Part shown: positions 1 through 5,854 of the stretch, piece by piece
Position numbering within the stretch: position 1 is the stretch's first letter
How the letters are laid out: each line of letters opens with the position of its first letter
Source: Bacilli bacterium
Lineage (GTDB): Bacteria; Bacillota_I; Bacilli_A; RF39; UBA660
Assembly (NCBI GenBank): GCA_028685445.1
Contig: JAQUDY010000062.1
Span: forward strand, 1 to 6,322
Direction: 5' to 3'
DNA length: 6,322 nucleotides
Program-made: the position numbers and the translations under genes
Notes under the pieces: generated by a model
What the model saw: the letters and a program-made list of their open reading frames with translations, nothing else
Told to the model about the DNA's origin: nothing
The model's database searches: none

Positions 1-1
1 C

Positions 2-1447
2 GAAATTTTAAAAGGAAGAAAAAAAGATTTAAATAAGTTTTTATTAAGTCCTAAATTAAAAAAATATAAATTTTATTTAGAAAATATAATTAGACAAAAA
101 GAACATACATTAAATGATAAAGAAGAAAAAATTATATCTAAATTAGCATCAACTTCTAATGTAAATGAAAACATAAGTGAAGTTCTAACAAACTCAGTAA
201 TTAATTATGGAAAAATAACAGTTGATGGTGAAGATATAGAATTAACCAATGCTAATTATCGTAATATAATAACTAACACAAATAGAGAAACTAGAAAAGA
301 TGCGTATAATAAGATTACATCAAATTTAAAAGTTTATGAAAATATCTATGGAATGAACTTAGCAGCAAATATGAAATTTACTCATAATTTATCTGAGATT
401 TATAACTTTTCTTCAGTTTTAGAAATGGATTTATTTGATAATAATATTCCTAAAGAAGTAGTAACTAATTTATATACTACTTTAGAAAAAAGAACTGAAG
501 TTTTAAAAAAATACTTTTTAATGATCAAAAGAAATCTAGGTCTTGAGACTTTAGAATATTATGATATTAAAACAAGTTTAGCAAGTAATGATTTAAATTT
601 TAGTATTGAAGAAGTTAAAATGATTTTGATGAGTTCTTTAAGTGTTTTAGGTGATGATTATATTAGAATATTAAAAAAAGCCTTTGATGATAGGTGGATT
701 GACTTTGGTACATATAAAGGTAAGACATCTAGTATATATGCAACTTCTAATTATGGTAATAATCCTCTTGTATCAACTAATTTTTTAGGTAAATTTGAGG
801 ATATTAGTACTCTTGCCCATGAACTTGGACATGCAATTAATTTTGAACTTAGTATGAAACAAGACTTTCATAATTGGAATGGCTCATTGTTAACAGCAGA
901 AGTAGCATCATTAACTAATGAAGTTTTATTCTCTGATTATATTATTAAACAAAGTAAAGATGAAAATCTAAAGGCTGCAGCAATTTATAATTTACTAGAT
1001 ACCATAGTTAATAATTTATTTGATGCAGCAATAGAAGGAAAATTTGAAAACGAAATCTACAAAAAAATAGCTAATCATGAAGAAGTAAACGCAGAGGTAT
1101 TTAATGAAACAATTTACAATATAAGAAAAGACTATTATGGAGATGTAGTTAAACTAGATAATAGAGTAAAAACTATGTGGATTAGAAGAATGCATTATTT
1201 TTCTCCTTATTATTTGTTTAAATATGCAACAGGAATTGCAAGTGCTATTTATATAGCAAAAAATATTATAGAAAATAAAAATAAAATGAAAGAAAAATAT
1301 TTAATGTTTTTAACAAAAGGAGGATCAGATTATCCAACTAATTTGTTAAAAGAAATGGGGATAGATTTAACTAAGCCAGAAATAATCAATGAAGCACTTG
1401 ATTATATGGATTATTTAATAGAAGAAGGAAATAAAATAAACTTGTAG
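2..1447 (+). CDS. pepF: Oligoendopeptidase F, M3 family zinc peptidase (5'-truncated by the window edge)
   Basis: This is a cytoplasmic zinc metallopeptidase of family M3 that cleaves short peptides. The frame is open from base 2, with no stop before TAG at 1445-1447, so the ATG at 353 is internal. The upstream codons read as typical PepF sequence (LSPKLKKYKFYLENIIRQKE and later GEDIELTNANYRN). The 481 visible residues suggest roughly 115-120 N-terminal residues are missing from a usual ~600. The zinc site HELGH is at fragment residues 273-277, and the third ligand is the Glu of TAEVAS at residue 300. The family C-terminal signatures are present: HYFSPYYLFKYATG, then GGSDYPTNLLKEMGIDLTKPE. 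One oddity is that the His usually found three residues after HExxH (HELGHAMH) is Asn280 here. The gene probably shares a transcript with dnaJ. Family assignment is secure; the exact peptide specificity is not visible. Confidence 0.95.
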   Translation, partial: EILKGRKKDLNKFLLSPKLKKYKFYLENIIRQKEHTLNDKEEKIISKLASTSNVNENISEVLTNSVINYGKITVDGEDIELTNANYRNIITNTNRETRKDAYNKITSNLKVYENIYGMNLAANMKFTHNLSEIYNFSSVLEMDLFDNNIPKEVVTNLYTTLEKRTEVLKKYFLMIKRNLGLETLEYYDIKTSLASNDLNFSIEEVKMILMSSLSVLGDDYIRILKKAFDDRWIDFGTYKGKTSSIYATSNYGNNPLVSTNFLGKFEDISTLAHELGHAINFELSMKQDFHNWNGSLLTAEVASLTNEVLFSDYIIKQSKDENLKAAAIYNLLDTIVNNLFDAAIEGKFENEIYKKIANHEEVNAEVFNETIYNIRKDYYGDVVKLDNRVKTMWIRRMHYFSPYYLFKYATGIASAIYIAKNIIENKNKMKEKYLMFLTKGGSDYPTNLLKEMGIDLTKPEIINEALDYMDYLIEEGNKINL

Positions 1448-1457
1448 GAGTGAGACA

Positions 1458-2576
1458 ATGGCAAAAAAAGATTATTATGACATTTTAGGTGTTAACAAAA
1501 ATGCAACTGAGGCAGAAATAAAAAGTGCTTTTCGAAAAAAAGCTAAAGAATACCATCCAGATGTAAATAAAGACCCAGGAGCATCAGATAAATTTAAAGA
1601 AATAGGTGAGGCTTACTCAATTTTAAGTGACTCTTCAAAAAGATCTCAATATGATCAATTTGGATCAGCTGCTTTTGATAATAATTCAGGTGGTTTTGGA
1701 GGTTTCTCTGGGGGTTTTAGTGGTTTTGATTTTGAGGATTTAGATTTAGGAAGTATCTTTGAACAGTTTATGGGTGGAGGCTTCGGTAGCTCACGATCTA
1801 GAAGTTCTAAAAGAAAAACAAAAGGTGAAGATTTTTTAATTAAAATAGACCTAACTTTTGAAGAAGCAGTTTTTGGTACAGAAAAGACTTTCGAATTAAA
1901 TATTGATGACTTATGTGATGATTGCAATGGTTTGGGTGGTCATAATCCTAAGACATGTCCAAAATGTAGTGGCAGAGGAAGAGTAATTACTGAACAAAGA
2001 ACAATATTAGGAGTAATGCAAACAGAGACTACTTGCCCTTACTGTAAAGGAGAAGGTACAACATATGAAACTACATGTTCTACTTGTAGAGGTAAAAAAA
2101 CTACTAAGAAAAAGAAAAAAATTAATTTAAGAGTACCAAGTGGAATTGATAATGGCGACCAAATGAGAATGAATCAAAAAGGCTCTAGCGGGTTAAACGG
2201 AGGACCTAATGGAGATATTTATATTGATTTTACAATGAAAAAACATCCATTATTTAAAAGAGATGGAAAAGATATCTACTTAGAAGTTCCGTTAACTATT
2301 ACAGAGGCCGCGTTAGGAGTAACAAAAGATATACCAACATTAACTGGAAAATATAAACATACATTTTCTTCTGGCACTCAAAATGGTGATGAAATTAAAT
2401 TAAGAGGTAAAGGAATCGATTCAGAAAAAGAACGTTCAACTGGAGATATGTACTTAATAACTAAAGTTATTATCCCATCAAAACTAGATCGCAAGCAAAA
2501 ATCATTATTAAAAGATTTAGATAATACCAAACTTGAAAACGACATAATCTTTAAAAATTTTAATAAATATTTATAA
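1458..2576 (+). CDS. dnaJ: Chaperone protein DnaJ (Hsp40, type I)
   Basis: This is a DnaK (Hsp70) co-chaperone that delivers unfolded clients and stimulates DnaK ATPase activity in the cytoplasm. At 372 residues it has full type I architecture. The J domain spans about residues 1-70, with HPD at 33-35. A Gly/Phe-rich linker covers about 76-115. The zinc-binding domain has four CxxC pairs at C153/C156, C167/C170, C193/C196 and C207/C210. The C-terminal substrate-binding domains include KKHPLFKRDGKDIYLEVPLT and KLRGKGI. The first three zinc repeats are canonical CxxCxGxG, but the fourth reads CSTCRGKK and runs into a lysine-rich stretch. The linker motif usually written DIF is SIF here. The ATG follows an AGGAG (1446-1450) that overlaps the pepF stop, so translational coupling is plausible. 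The usual grpE and dnaK neighbours are not in view, and a strong terminator follows. Confidence 0.97.
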   Translation: MAKKDYYDILGVNKNATEAEIKSAFRKKAKEYHPDVNKDPGASDKFKEIGEAYSILSDSSKRSQYDQFGSAAFDNNSGGFGGFSGGFSGFDFEDLDLGSIFEQFMGGGFGSSRSRSSKRKTKGEDFLIKIDLTFEEAVFGTEKTFELNIDDLCDDCNGLGGHNPKTCPKCSGRGRVITEQRTILGVMQTETTCPYCKGEGTTYETTCSTCRGKKTTKKKKKINLRVPSGIDNGDQMRMNQKGSSGLNGGPNGDIYIDFTMKKHPLFKRDGKDIYLEVPLTITEAALGVTKDIPTLTGKYKHTFSSGTQNGDEIKLRGKGIDSEKERSTGDMYLITKVIIPSKLDRKQKSLLKDLDNTKLENDIIFKNFNKYL

Positions 2577-2606
2577 AAGAATCAATTGAAAATTGATTCT
2601 TTTTTT
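2575..2606 (+). terminator. Rho-independent terminator after dnaJ
   Basis: A 9-bp core stem (AGAATCAATT-type arm at 2579-2587 with 2591-2599) closes a GAA loop. Four A-T pairs flank it (2575-2578 with 2600-2603). A run of seven T residues follows at 2600-2606. The structure starts at the dnaJ stop codon and ends the pepF-dnaJ transcript. The opposite strand has only four T after the stem, so it acts mainly in the plus direction. Confidence 0.9.
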
Positions 2607-2635
2607 GGAAATAAACCCTAAAAATATGATATAAT
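2605..2635 (+). promoter_or_regulatory. Promoter of lepB-holA (extended -10)
   Basis: A perfect TATAAT lies at 2630-2635 with TG one base upstream (2627-2628), giving the extended -10 form TGnTATAAT. The best -35 candidate is TTGGAA at 2605-2610, with a long 19-bp spacer, and it overlaps the T-run of the dnaJ terminator. The extended -10 probably carries most of the recognition. The predicted transcription start is near 2641-2643, inside the ribosome binding site, which implies a leader of only about 10 bases. Confidence 0.7.
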
Positions 2636-2640
2636 TATTA

Positions 2641-2646
2641 AGGTGG
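2641..2646 (+). promoter_or_regulatory. Ribosome binding site that sets the lepB start
   Basis: AGGTGG sits five bases before the ATG at 2652. An in-frame GTG at 2643 lies inside this Shine-Dalgarno sequence and has no ribosome binding site of its own, so the ATG is the better start. A leaderless start at the GTG cannot be fully excluded, because the -10 box predicts transcription beginning almost exactly there. Confidence 0.75.
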
Positions 2647-2651
2647 TAAAA

Positions 2652-3203
2652 ATGGTTTTAAAAACAAAAAAAGTAGAAGAAGAAATTAAAACAAAACAAA
2701 AAAAAGCTAATAAAGACGTGTTCTTAGATTATTTACCTTATATAATAATTATTCTTATAATAATTATTATAAGAACCTTTATAGCAACTCCTATTAGAGT
2801 TAATGGAACGAGCATGGAAACAACTCTACATAATGGTGAGACAATGATTTTAAATAAACTTGGAATGAAAACAAGCGGCATCAATAGATGGGATATTATT
2901 GTTCTAGAAACAGACAGTGGTCATTTAATAAAAAGAGTAATAGGCATGCCAGGCGAGAGTATTAAGTATTTAGACGGTATACTTTATATTGATAATCAAG
3001 AGATAGAAGATAATTATTCTTTAACAACTACTGATGACTTTGAGGAAGTCATAATTGGGCAAAATGAATATTTTGTTATGGGAGATAACCGTTATTTATC
3101 TCAAGATAGTAGAGTTATAGGACCAGTGAAAAAAGAAGATATTAAAGGAAAAACGAATATTATTTTATTCCCATTAGATCGTTTTGGGATAATAAAAAAA
3201 TGA
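2652..3203 (+). CDS. lepB: Signal peptidase I (family S26, Ser/Lys dyad)
   Basis: This membrane protease removes signal peptides from exported proteins on the outer face of the cytoplasmic membrane. The 183-residue protein has a short charged cytoplasmic tail (residues 1-26). One transmembrane helix, rich in isoleucine, covers about 27-45. The catalytic domain lies outside. The nucleophile Ser54 is in VNGTSMETTL, and the general base Lys94 is in HLIKRVIGMPGE. The last conserved boxes are VMGDNR (about 142-147) and SQDSR (150-154). Size and a single helix match the SipS-type enzymes of Firmicutes. The SMxPTL box has Thr57 where Pro is usual; the catalytic dyad is intact. The TGA stop overlaps the holA start (ATGA), so the two are one transcriptional and probably translational unit. 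Its precise substrates cannot be told. Confidence 0.95.
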   Translation: MVLKTKKVEEEIKTKQKKANKDVFLDYLPYIIIILIIIIIRTFIATPIRVNGTSMETTLHNGETMILNKLGMKTSGINRWDIIVLETDSGHLIKRVIGMPGESIKYLDGILYIDNQEIEDNYSLTTTDDFEEVIIGQNEYFVMGDNRYLSQDSRVIGPVKKEDIKGKTNIILFPLDRFGIIKK

Positions 3204-4087
3204 ATACTTATTTAATATCTTCCTTTTCTTTAAGATTACTTCATGAGGAAATAAATAAAATTATTACATCTAGTGATAATGTTATCAGAATGAACATGGA
3301 TGAAATCAATATAAATGATGTTATAAGTGAATGTTCTTACTATTCTTTATTAAAAGAAACAAAATATGTAATAATAAATAATTTTAAATTAAAAAAAGAA
3401 TATAATCAAATTACAAAATACATAGCTGAGCCTAACCCAGATACAGTCTTAATTTTAATAGCTGAATCTATTGATAAAAGAAGCATAATCTATAAAGAAA
3501 TACTAAAAAATGGAACTATTATATTAATAGATGATTTAAAAAACATAAATAGCAAAATAAAAGAATATTGTCAAAATAATAATATAGAAATAGATTATTT
3601 AGCTATATCTGAGCTATTAAATAATAATCTTGATAATTATGATTTAGTACTTAACGAAATAGATAAAATCAGTTTAATAACAAATAAAATAACCAAAGAA
3701 GAGGTTTTAAAATATTCTATAAAATTAATAAGTGAAGATAATTTCAGTTTTAGTGATGCTGTCTTAAATAAAAATTATCAAGAAATAGCAAACCATTTAG
3801 AGGATTTTATAAATTTAAGAAGTGAAGTTTTCCCTTTTATTGGGCTTCTTGCAAACCAGTACAGGTTAATCTATACAGTAAAAAGATTAGATGAGACTAA
3901 CGAGCAAATAGGAAAAAAGCTCGGAATTCATCCTTACCGCGTGAAGTTAGCTAAAGAAAAAGCAAACTTTTATTCTAAAGATGAATTACAAAAAAAATTA
4001 TTAGATTTATGCGATTTAGATTATAATTTAAAAAATTCTAATATTGATAAATATATTTTATTAAAAATATTTTTAATAAATGTATAA
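3200..4087 (+). CDS. holA: DNA polymerase III subunit delta (clamp loader; HolA/YqeN family)
   Basis: Delta is the clamp-loader subunit that opens the beta sliding clamp during replication. The N-terminal half is diverged. It starts MNTYLISSFSLRLLHEE, and the YLLYGEE-like segment common in the family is not recognisable. The C-terminal collar domain is clear: residues about 208-295 include FIGLLANQYRLIYTVKRL, KKLGIHPYRV (GIHPYRV at 242-248), an alanine/lysine helix, and DLDYNLKNSNID. These are the hallmark segments of HolA. At 295 residues it is shorter than the usual 330-350. The start ATG overlaps the lepB TGA; only a weak GGGA (3186-3189) precedes it, so translational coupling is likely. 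It is not beside rpsT, its common neighbour in Firmicutes. Identification rests on the C-terminal half. Confidence 0.88.
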   Translation: MNTYLISSFSLRLLHEEINKIITSSDNVIRMNMDEININDVISECSYYSLLKETKYVIINNFKLKKEYNQITKYIAEPNPDTVLILIAESIDKRSIIYKEILKNGTIILIDDLKNINSKIKEYCQNNNIEIDYLAISELLNNNLDNYDLVLNEIDKISLITNKITKEEVLKYSIKLISEDNFSFSDAVLNKNYQEIANHLEDFINLRSEVFPFIGLLANQYRLIYTVKRLDETNEQIGKKLGIHPYRVKLAKEKANFYSKDELQKKLLDLCDLDYNLKNSNIDKYILLKIFLINV

Positions 4088-4118
4088 AAAGCTCAAGAGT
4101 TATTTTTCTTGAGCTTTT
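4087..4118. terminator. Bidirectional terminator shared by holA and rnhC
   Basis: An inverted repeat pairs AAAAGCTCAAG (4087-4097) with CTTGAGCTTTT (4108-4118), 11 bp around a 10-base loop. It is followed by TTTT then AT-rich sequence on the plus strand and by TTTTT on the minus strand. It lies between convergent genes. The rnhC stop codon (4100-4102) is in the loop, and the last five rnhC codons are in the right half. The T-runs are short, so efficiency in each direction is uncertain. Confidence 0.82.
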
Positions 4119-5041
4119 ATTATATTATTAATTTTTTCAGTATTTTTAAAATTAAGTTTTGCTATATCAAATAAAACATTTTCGCCATGTTTTTTAACAA
4201 GCATGGCTCCTTGTTTATCAACTTCAACACCAGCACCTTTTTTTAAAAATATATTATATTTATTACCAAGTTTTTCAAATTCTTTTATGAATAAATAGCG
4301 ACTAATTATAGAAGCAGCAGCTACACTAAGACATTTATCTTCTGCTTTAGTAACAAATGTGATTTTAGTATATTTTTTACTTGCTTCTTTTATATATGTA
4401 AAATAATTTCTAGGATGGCAAAATTGATCAACTACTACATAATCATAAGGCTTTTTTGTTTTCTCTATTAGAGAACATAAAACTTTATTATGCATAATAG
4501 CTTTTATTTTATTCATATTAGTAGGAGTAGTATTGTATTCTTTGTTACTTAAAATATAATTAACATGAGGGATTTCTCTTATTAAAGTAGGAGCTATTTT
4601 TAGAATTTTATCATCATTAATTTTCTTAGAATCTCTAACACCAAGTTCATATAATAAATTAAAATGTTCTTTTCCAACATAAGCGGCAGTTACTATAATT
4701 GGACCAAAATAATCTCCTGTTCCTACTTCATCTGAACCAATAGTTGGTTTATTTATAAACCTAGTATCTTTTTCTTCTTCTTTTTTATTATCTTCTTTAG
4801 CAAGTTCTGCTAAAATATCACGATTATTTAAACTTTTTTCTAAGTCCATCCACATATTAGCGTCTATATCTGCACTAGGACCTTGAAATACTACTTTTCC
4901 AGATTCATATAATGTAATTATAGTATCAGCCTCATCAGCTTGAAATAAAGCATAAGGAGGTGTCTTTTCTCTTTTAATTAGACTATAATAATCAATCATT
5001 TTTAATTTAATATTATTACTAACTTTAAATACAATCGTCAT
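4100..5041 (-). CDS. rnhC: Ribonuclease HIII
   Basis: This enzyme cleaves the RNA strand of RNA-DNA hybrids (R-loops, primers). The 313-residue protein has the N-terminal substrate-binding domain specific to RNase HIII (about residues 1-75, with EKTPPYALFQ and SGKVVFQG). A charged linker rich in Lys and Glu follows (about 79-94). The catalytic RNase H-type domain comes next. Acidic active-site residues are visible: Asp104 and Glu105 in GSDEVGTGDYFGP, Asp205 in VVVDQF, and Glu234 in TKAEDKCLSVAAASIISR, where HIII has Glu rather than the Asp of RNase HII. RDSKKI (136-141) is also conserved. The ATG has GGTGA (5051-5047 on the minus strand) five bases upstream. It converges on holA and is divergent from cvpA. 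Its N-terminal domain excludes RNase HII. Confidence 0.96.
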   Translation of the reverse strand: MTIVFKVSNNIKLKMIDYYSLIKREKTPPYALFQADEADTIITLYESGKVVFQGPSADIDANMWMDLEKSLNNRDILAELAKEDNKKEEEKDTRFINKPTIGSDEVGTGDYFGPIIVTAAYVGKEHFNLLYELGVRDSKKINDDKILKIAPTLIREIPHVNYILSNKEYNTTPTNMNKIKAIMHNKVLCSLIEKTKKPYDYVVVDQFCHPRNYFTYIKEASKKYTKITFVTKAEDKCLSVAAASIISRYLFIKEFEKLGNKYNIFLKKGAGVEVDKQGAMLVKKHGENVLFDIAKLNFKNTEKINNIIKAQEK

Positions 5042-5057
5042 TTATATCACCGTTTAC

Positions 5058-5066
5058 ATCATAACA
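5058..5066 (-). promoter_or_regulatory. Candidate extended -10 promoter of rnhC
   Basis: On the minus strand TGTTATGAT (TG-n-TATGAT, one mismatch to TATAAT) lies 16 bases before the rnhC ATG. No convincing -35 box is seen, but the upstream minus strand is an A-rich tract (complement of 5075-5095) that could act like an UP element. Only six bases separate the -10 from the ribosome binding site, which would give a very short leader. The surrounding AT richness lowers certainty. Confidence 0.5.
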
Positions 5067-5107
5067 TAATATTATTTTTTTTTCTTTCTTTTTTTAAAAA
5101 AACATTA

Positions 5108-5113
5108 TATAAT
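5108..5113 (+). promoter_or_regulatory. Candidate -10 box of the cvpA-trx promoter
   Basis: A perfect TATAAT lies 20 bases before the cvpA ATG. At 17-bp spacing the -35 region is TTTCTT, a poor match, within a 21-base pyrimidine tract (5075-5095) followed by seven A. The predicted transcription start is near 5120, at the edge of the ribosome binding site. Confidence 0.6.
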
Positions 5114-5119
5114 TAAAAT

Positions 5120-5125
5120 AGGGTG
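5120..5125 (+). promoter_or_regulatory. Ribosome binding site that sets the cvpA start
   Basis: AGGGTG ends eight bases before the ATG at 5134. The in-frame GTG at 5125 overlaps this element and has no ribosome binding site of its own. The ATG also gives the usual CvpA beginning, M-N-x-x-D followed directly by the first hydrophobic helix. Confidence 0.7.
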
Positions 5126-5133
5126 TGAAAAAT

Positions 5134-5853
5134 ATGAATATAATTGACTGGCTAATAATAATAATTATCTTGTTAGCACTTTTTAATGGATTTAGAAAAG
5201 GAGTAATAAATAGTGTTGTTACTTTTATAGGAACATTGTTAGTATTTGTTTTAGCATTTTATTTAAAAAATCCTATATCAGTTTTACTCTATGAGTATTT
5301 ACCTTTCTTTAAATTAACCGGAAGATTCGAAGGAATTTCTGTTGTAAATGTATTGATATATGAAGGAATTAGTTATCTAGTAACTATTTCATTACTAGCG
5401 ATTATTTTAAAAATAATTGCTAAAGTAACAGGAGCAGTAAATGCACTTTTAAATGCAACTTTAGTACTTGGCATCCCAAGTAAAATACTTGGAGCAGGAG
5501 TAGGATTTTTTCAAGGGTATATAATCTCATTTATAATAATCTTTATTTTAGGTTTAATAAGTGGGACCAGTACTATGGTTAACCAAAGTAAATATGCAGA
5601 AGTTCTTATGGAAAAGACTCCTCTTTTATCTAATATTGTTGATGATACATACAACTCTGTTAAAGAAGTTTATAATATAAGTTCTTTTTATCAAAATGAA
5701 GAAGATAAAGACGAAGCAAATTTAAAAAGTTTAGACATTTTATTAAAATATGAGATATTAGATATAGCATCAGCTGATAAATTAATTGAGAAAGAAAAAA
5801 TAACAGCTAAAGGTGCTAAAGAAATAATAGATAAACATAGAAAGGAAAACTAA
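5134..5853 (+). CDS. cvpA: CvpA family membrane protein
   Basis: This is an integral membrane protein of the CvpA family, named for the E. coli protein needed for colicin V production. Its biochemical role is not settled, and none can be read from the sequence. The 239 residues begin MNIIDWLII, the usual family start. Four hydrophobic helices are visible at about 3-20, 24-44, 70-95 and 118-143. The family FRKG turn follows the first helix (20-23), and a Gly-rich segment is GAGVGFFQG (120-128). The remaining ~95 residues are hydrophilic and charged, with a helical tail containing LDILLKYEILDIASADKLIE. The thioredoxin gene begins one base after its stop, so they form an operon. In Bacilli cvpA commonly sits near rnhC, polX, mutS2 and trxA, which fits this location, although rnhC is inverted and zapA, polX and mutS2 are absent here. 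Confidence 0.88.
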   Translation: MNIIDWLIIIIILLALFNGFRKGVINSVVTFIGTLLVFVLAFYLKNPISVLLYEYLPFFKLTGRFEGISVVNVLIYEGISYLVTISLLAIILKIIAKVTGAVNALLNATLVLGIPSKILGAGVGFFQGYIISFIIIFILGLISGTSTMVNQSKYAEVLMEKTPLLSNIVDDTYNSVKEVYNISSFYQNEEDKDEANLKSLDILLKYEILDIASADKLIEKEKITAKGAKEIIDKHRKEN

Positions 5854-5854
5854 A

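Noticed and set aside
353..361. ATG at 353 as the start of the peptidase gene
   Set aside because: The same frame is open back to base 2 and encodes conserved PepF sequence; there is no ribosome binding site before 353. The gene continues beyond the left edge.
1655..1927. 90-codon open frame on the minus strand
   Set aside because: It is the reverse shadow of the Gly/Phe linker and adjacent codons of dnaJ; its Pro/Lys/Ser-rich product has no family resemblance and no ribosome binding site.
2643..2651. GTG start for lepB
   Set aside because: The GTG lies inside the AGGTGG that serves the ATG at 2652. It is kept only as a possible leaderless alternative.
3201..3203. TGA read as tryptophan (Mycoplasma-type code)
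   Set aside because: The lepB product ends at this TGA just where signal peptidases end, holA starts there, and the tryptophan codons checked are TGG.
5125..5133. GTG start for cvpA
   Set aside because: It overlaps the ribosome binding site of the ATG at 5134, and the ATG gives the typical family N-terminus.
5134..5853. cvpA as part of a bacteriocin (colicin V-like) system
   Set aside because: The family name is historical; no bacteriocin precursor, immunity gene or ABC exporter is present, and the context is housekeeping.
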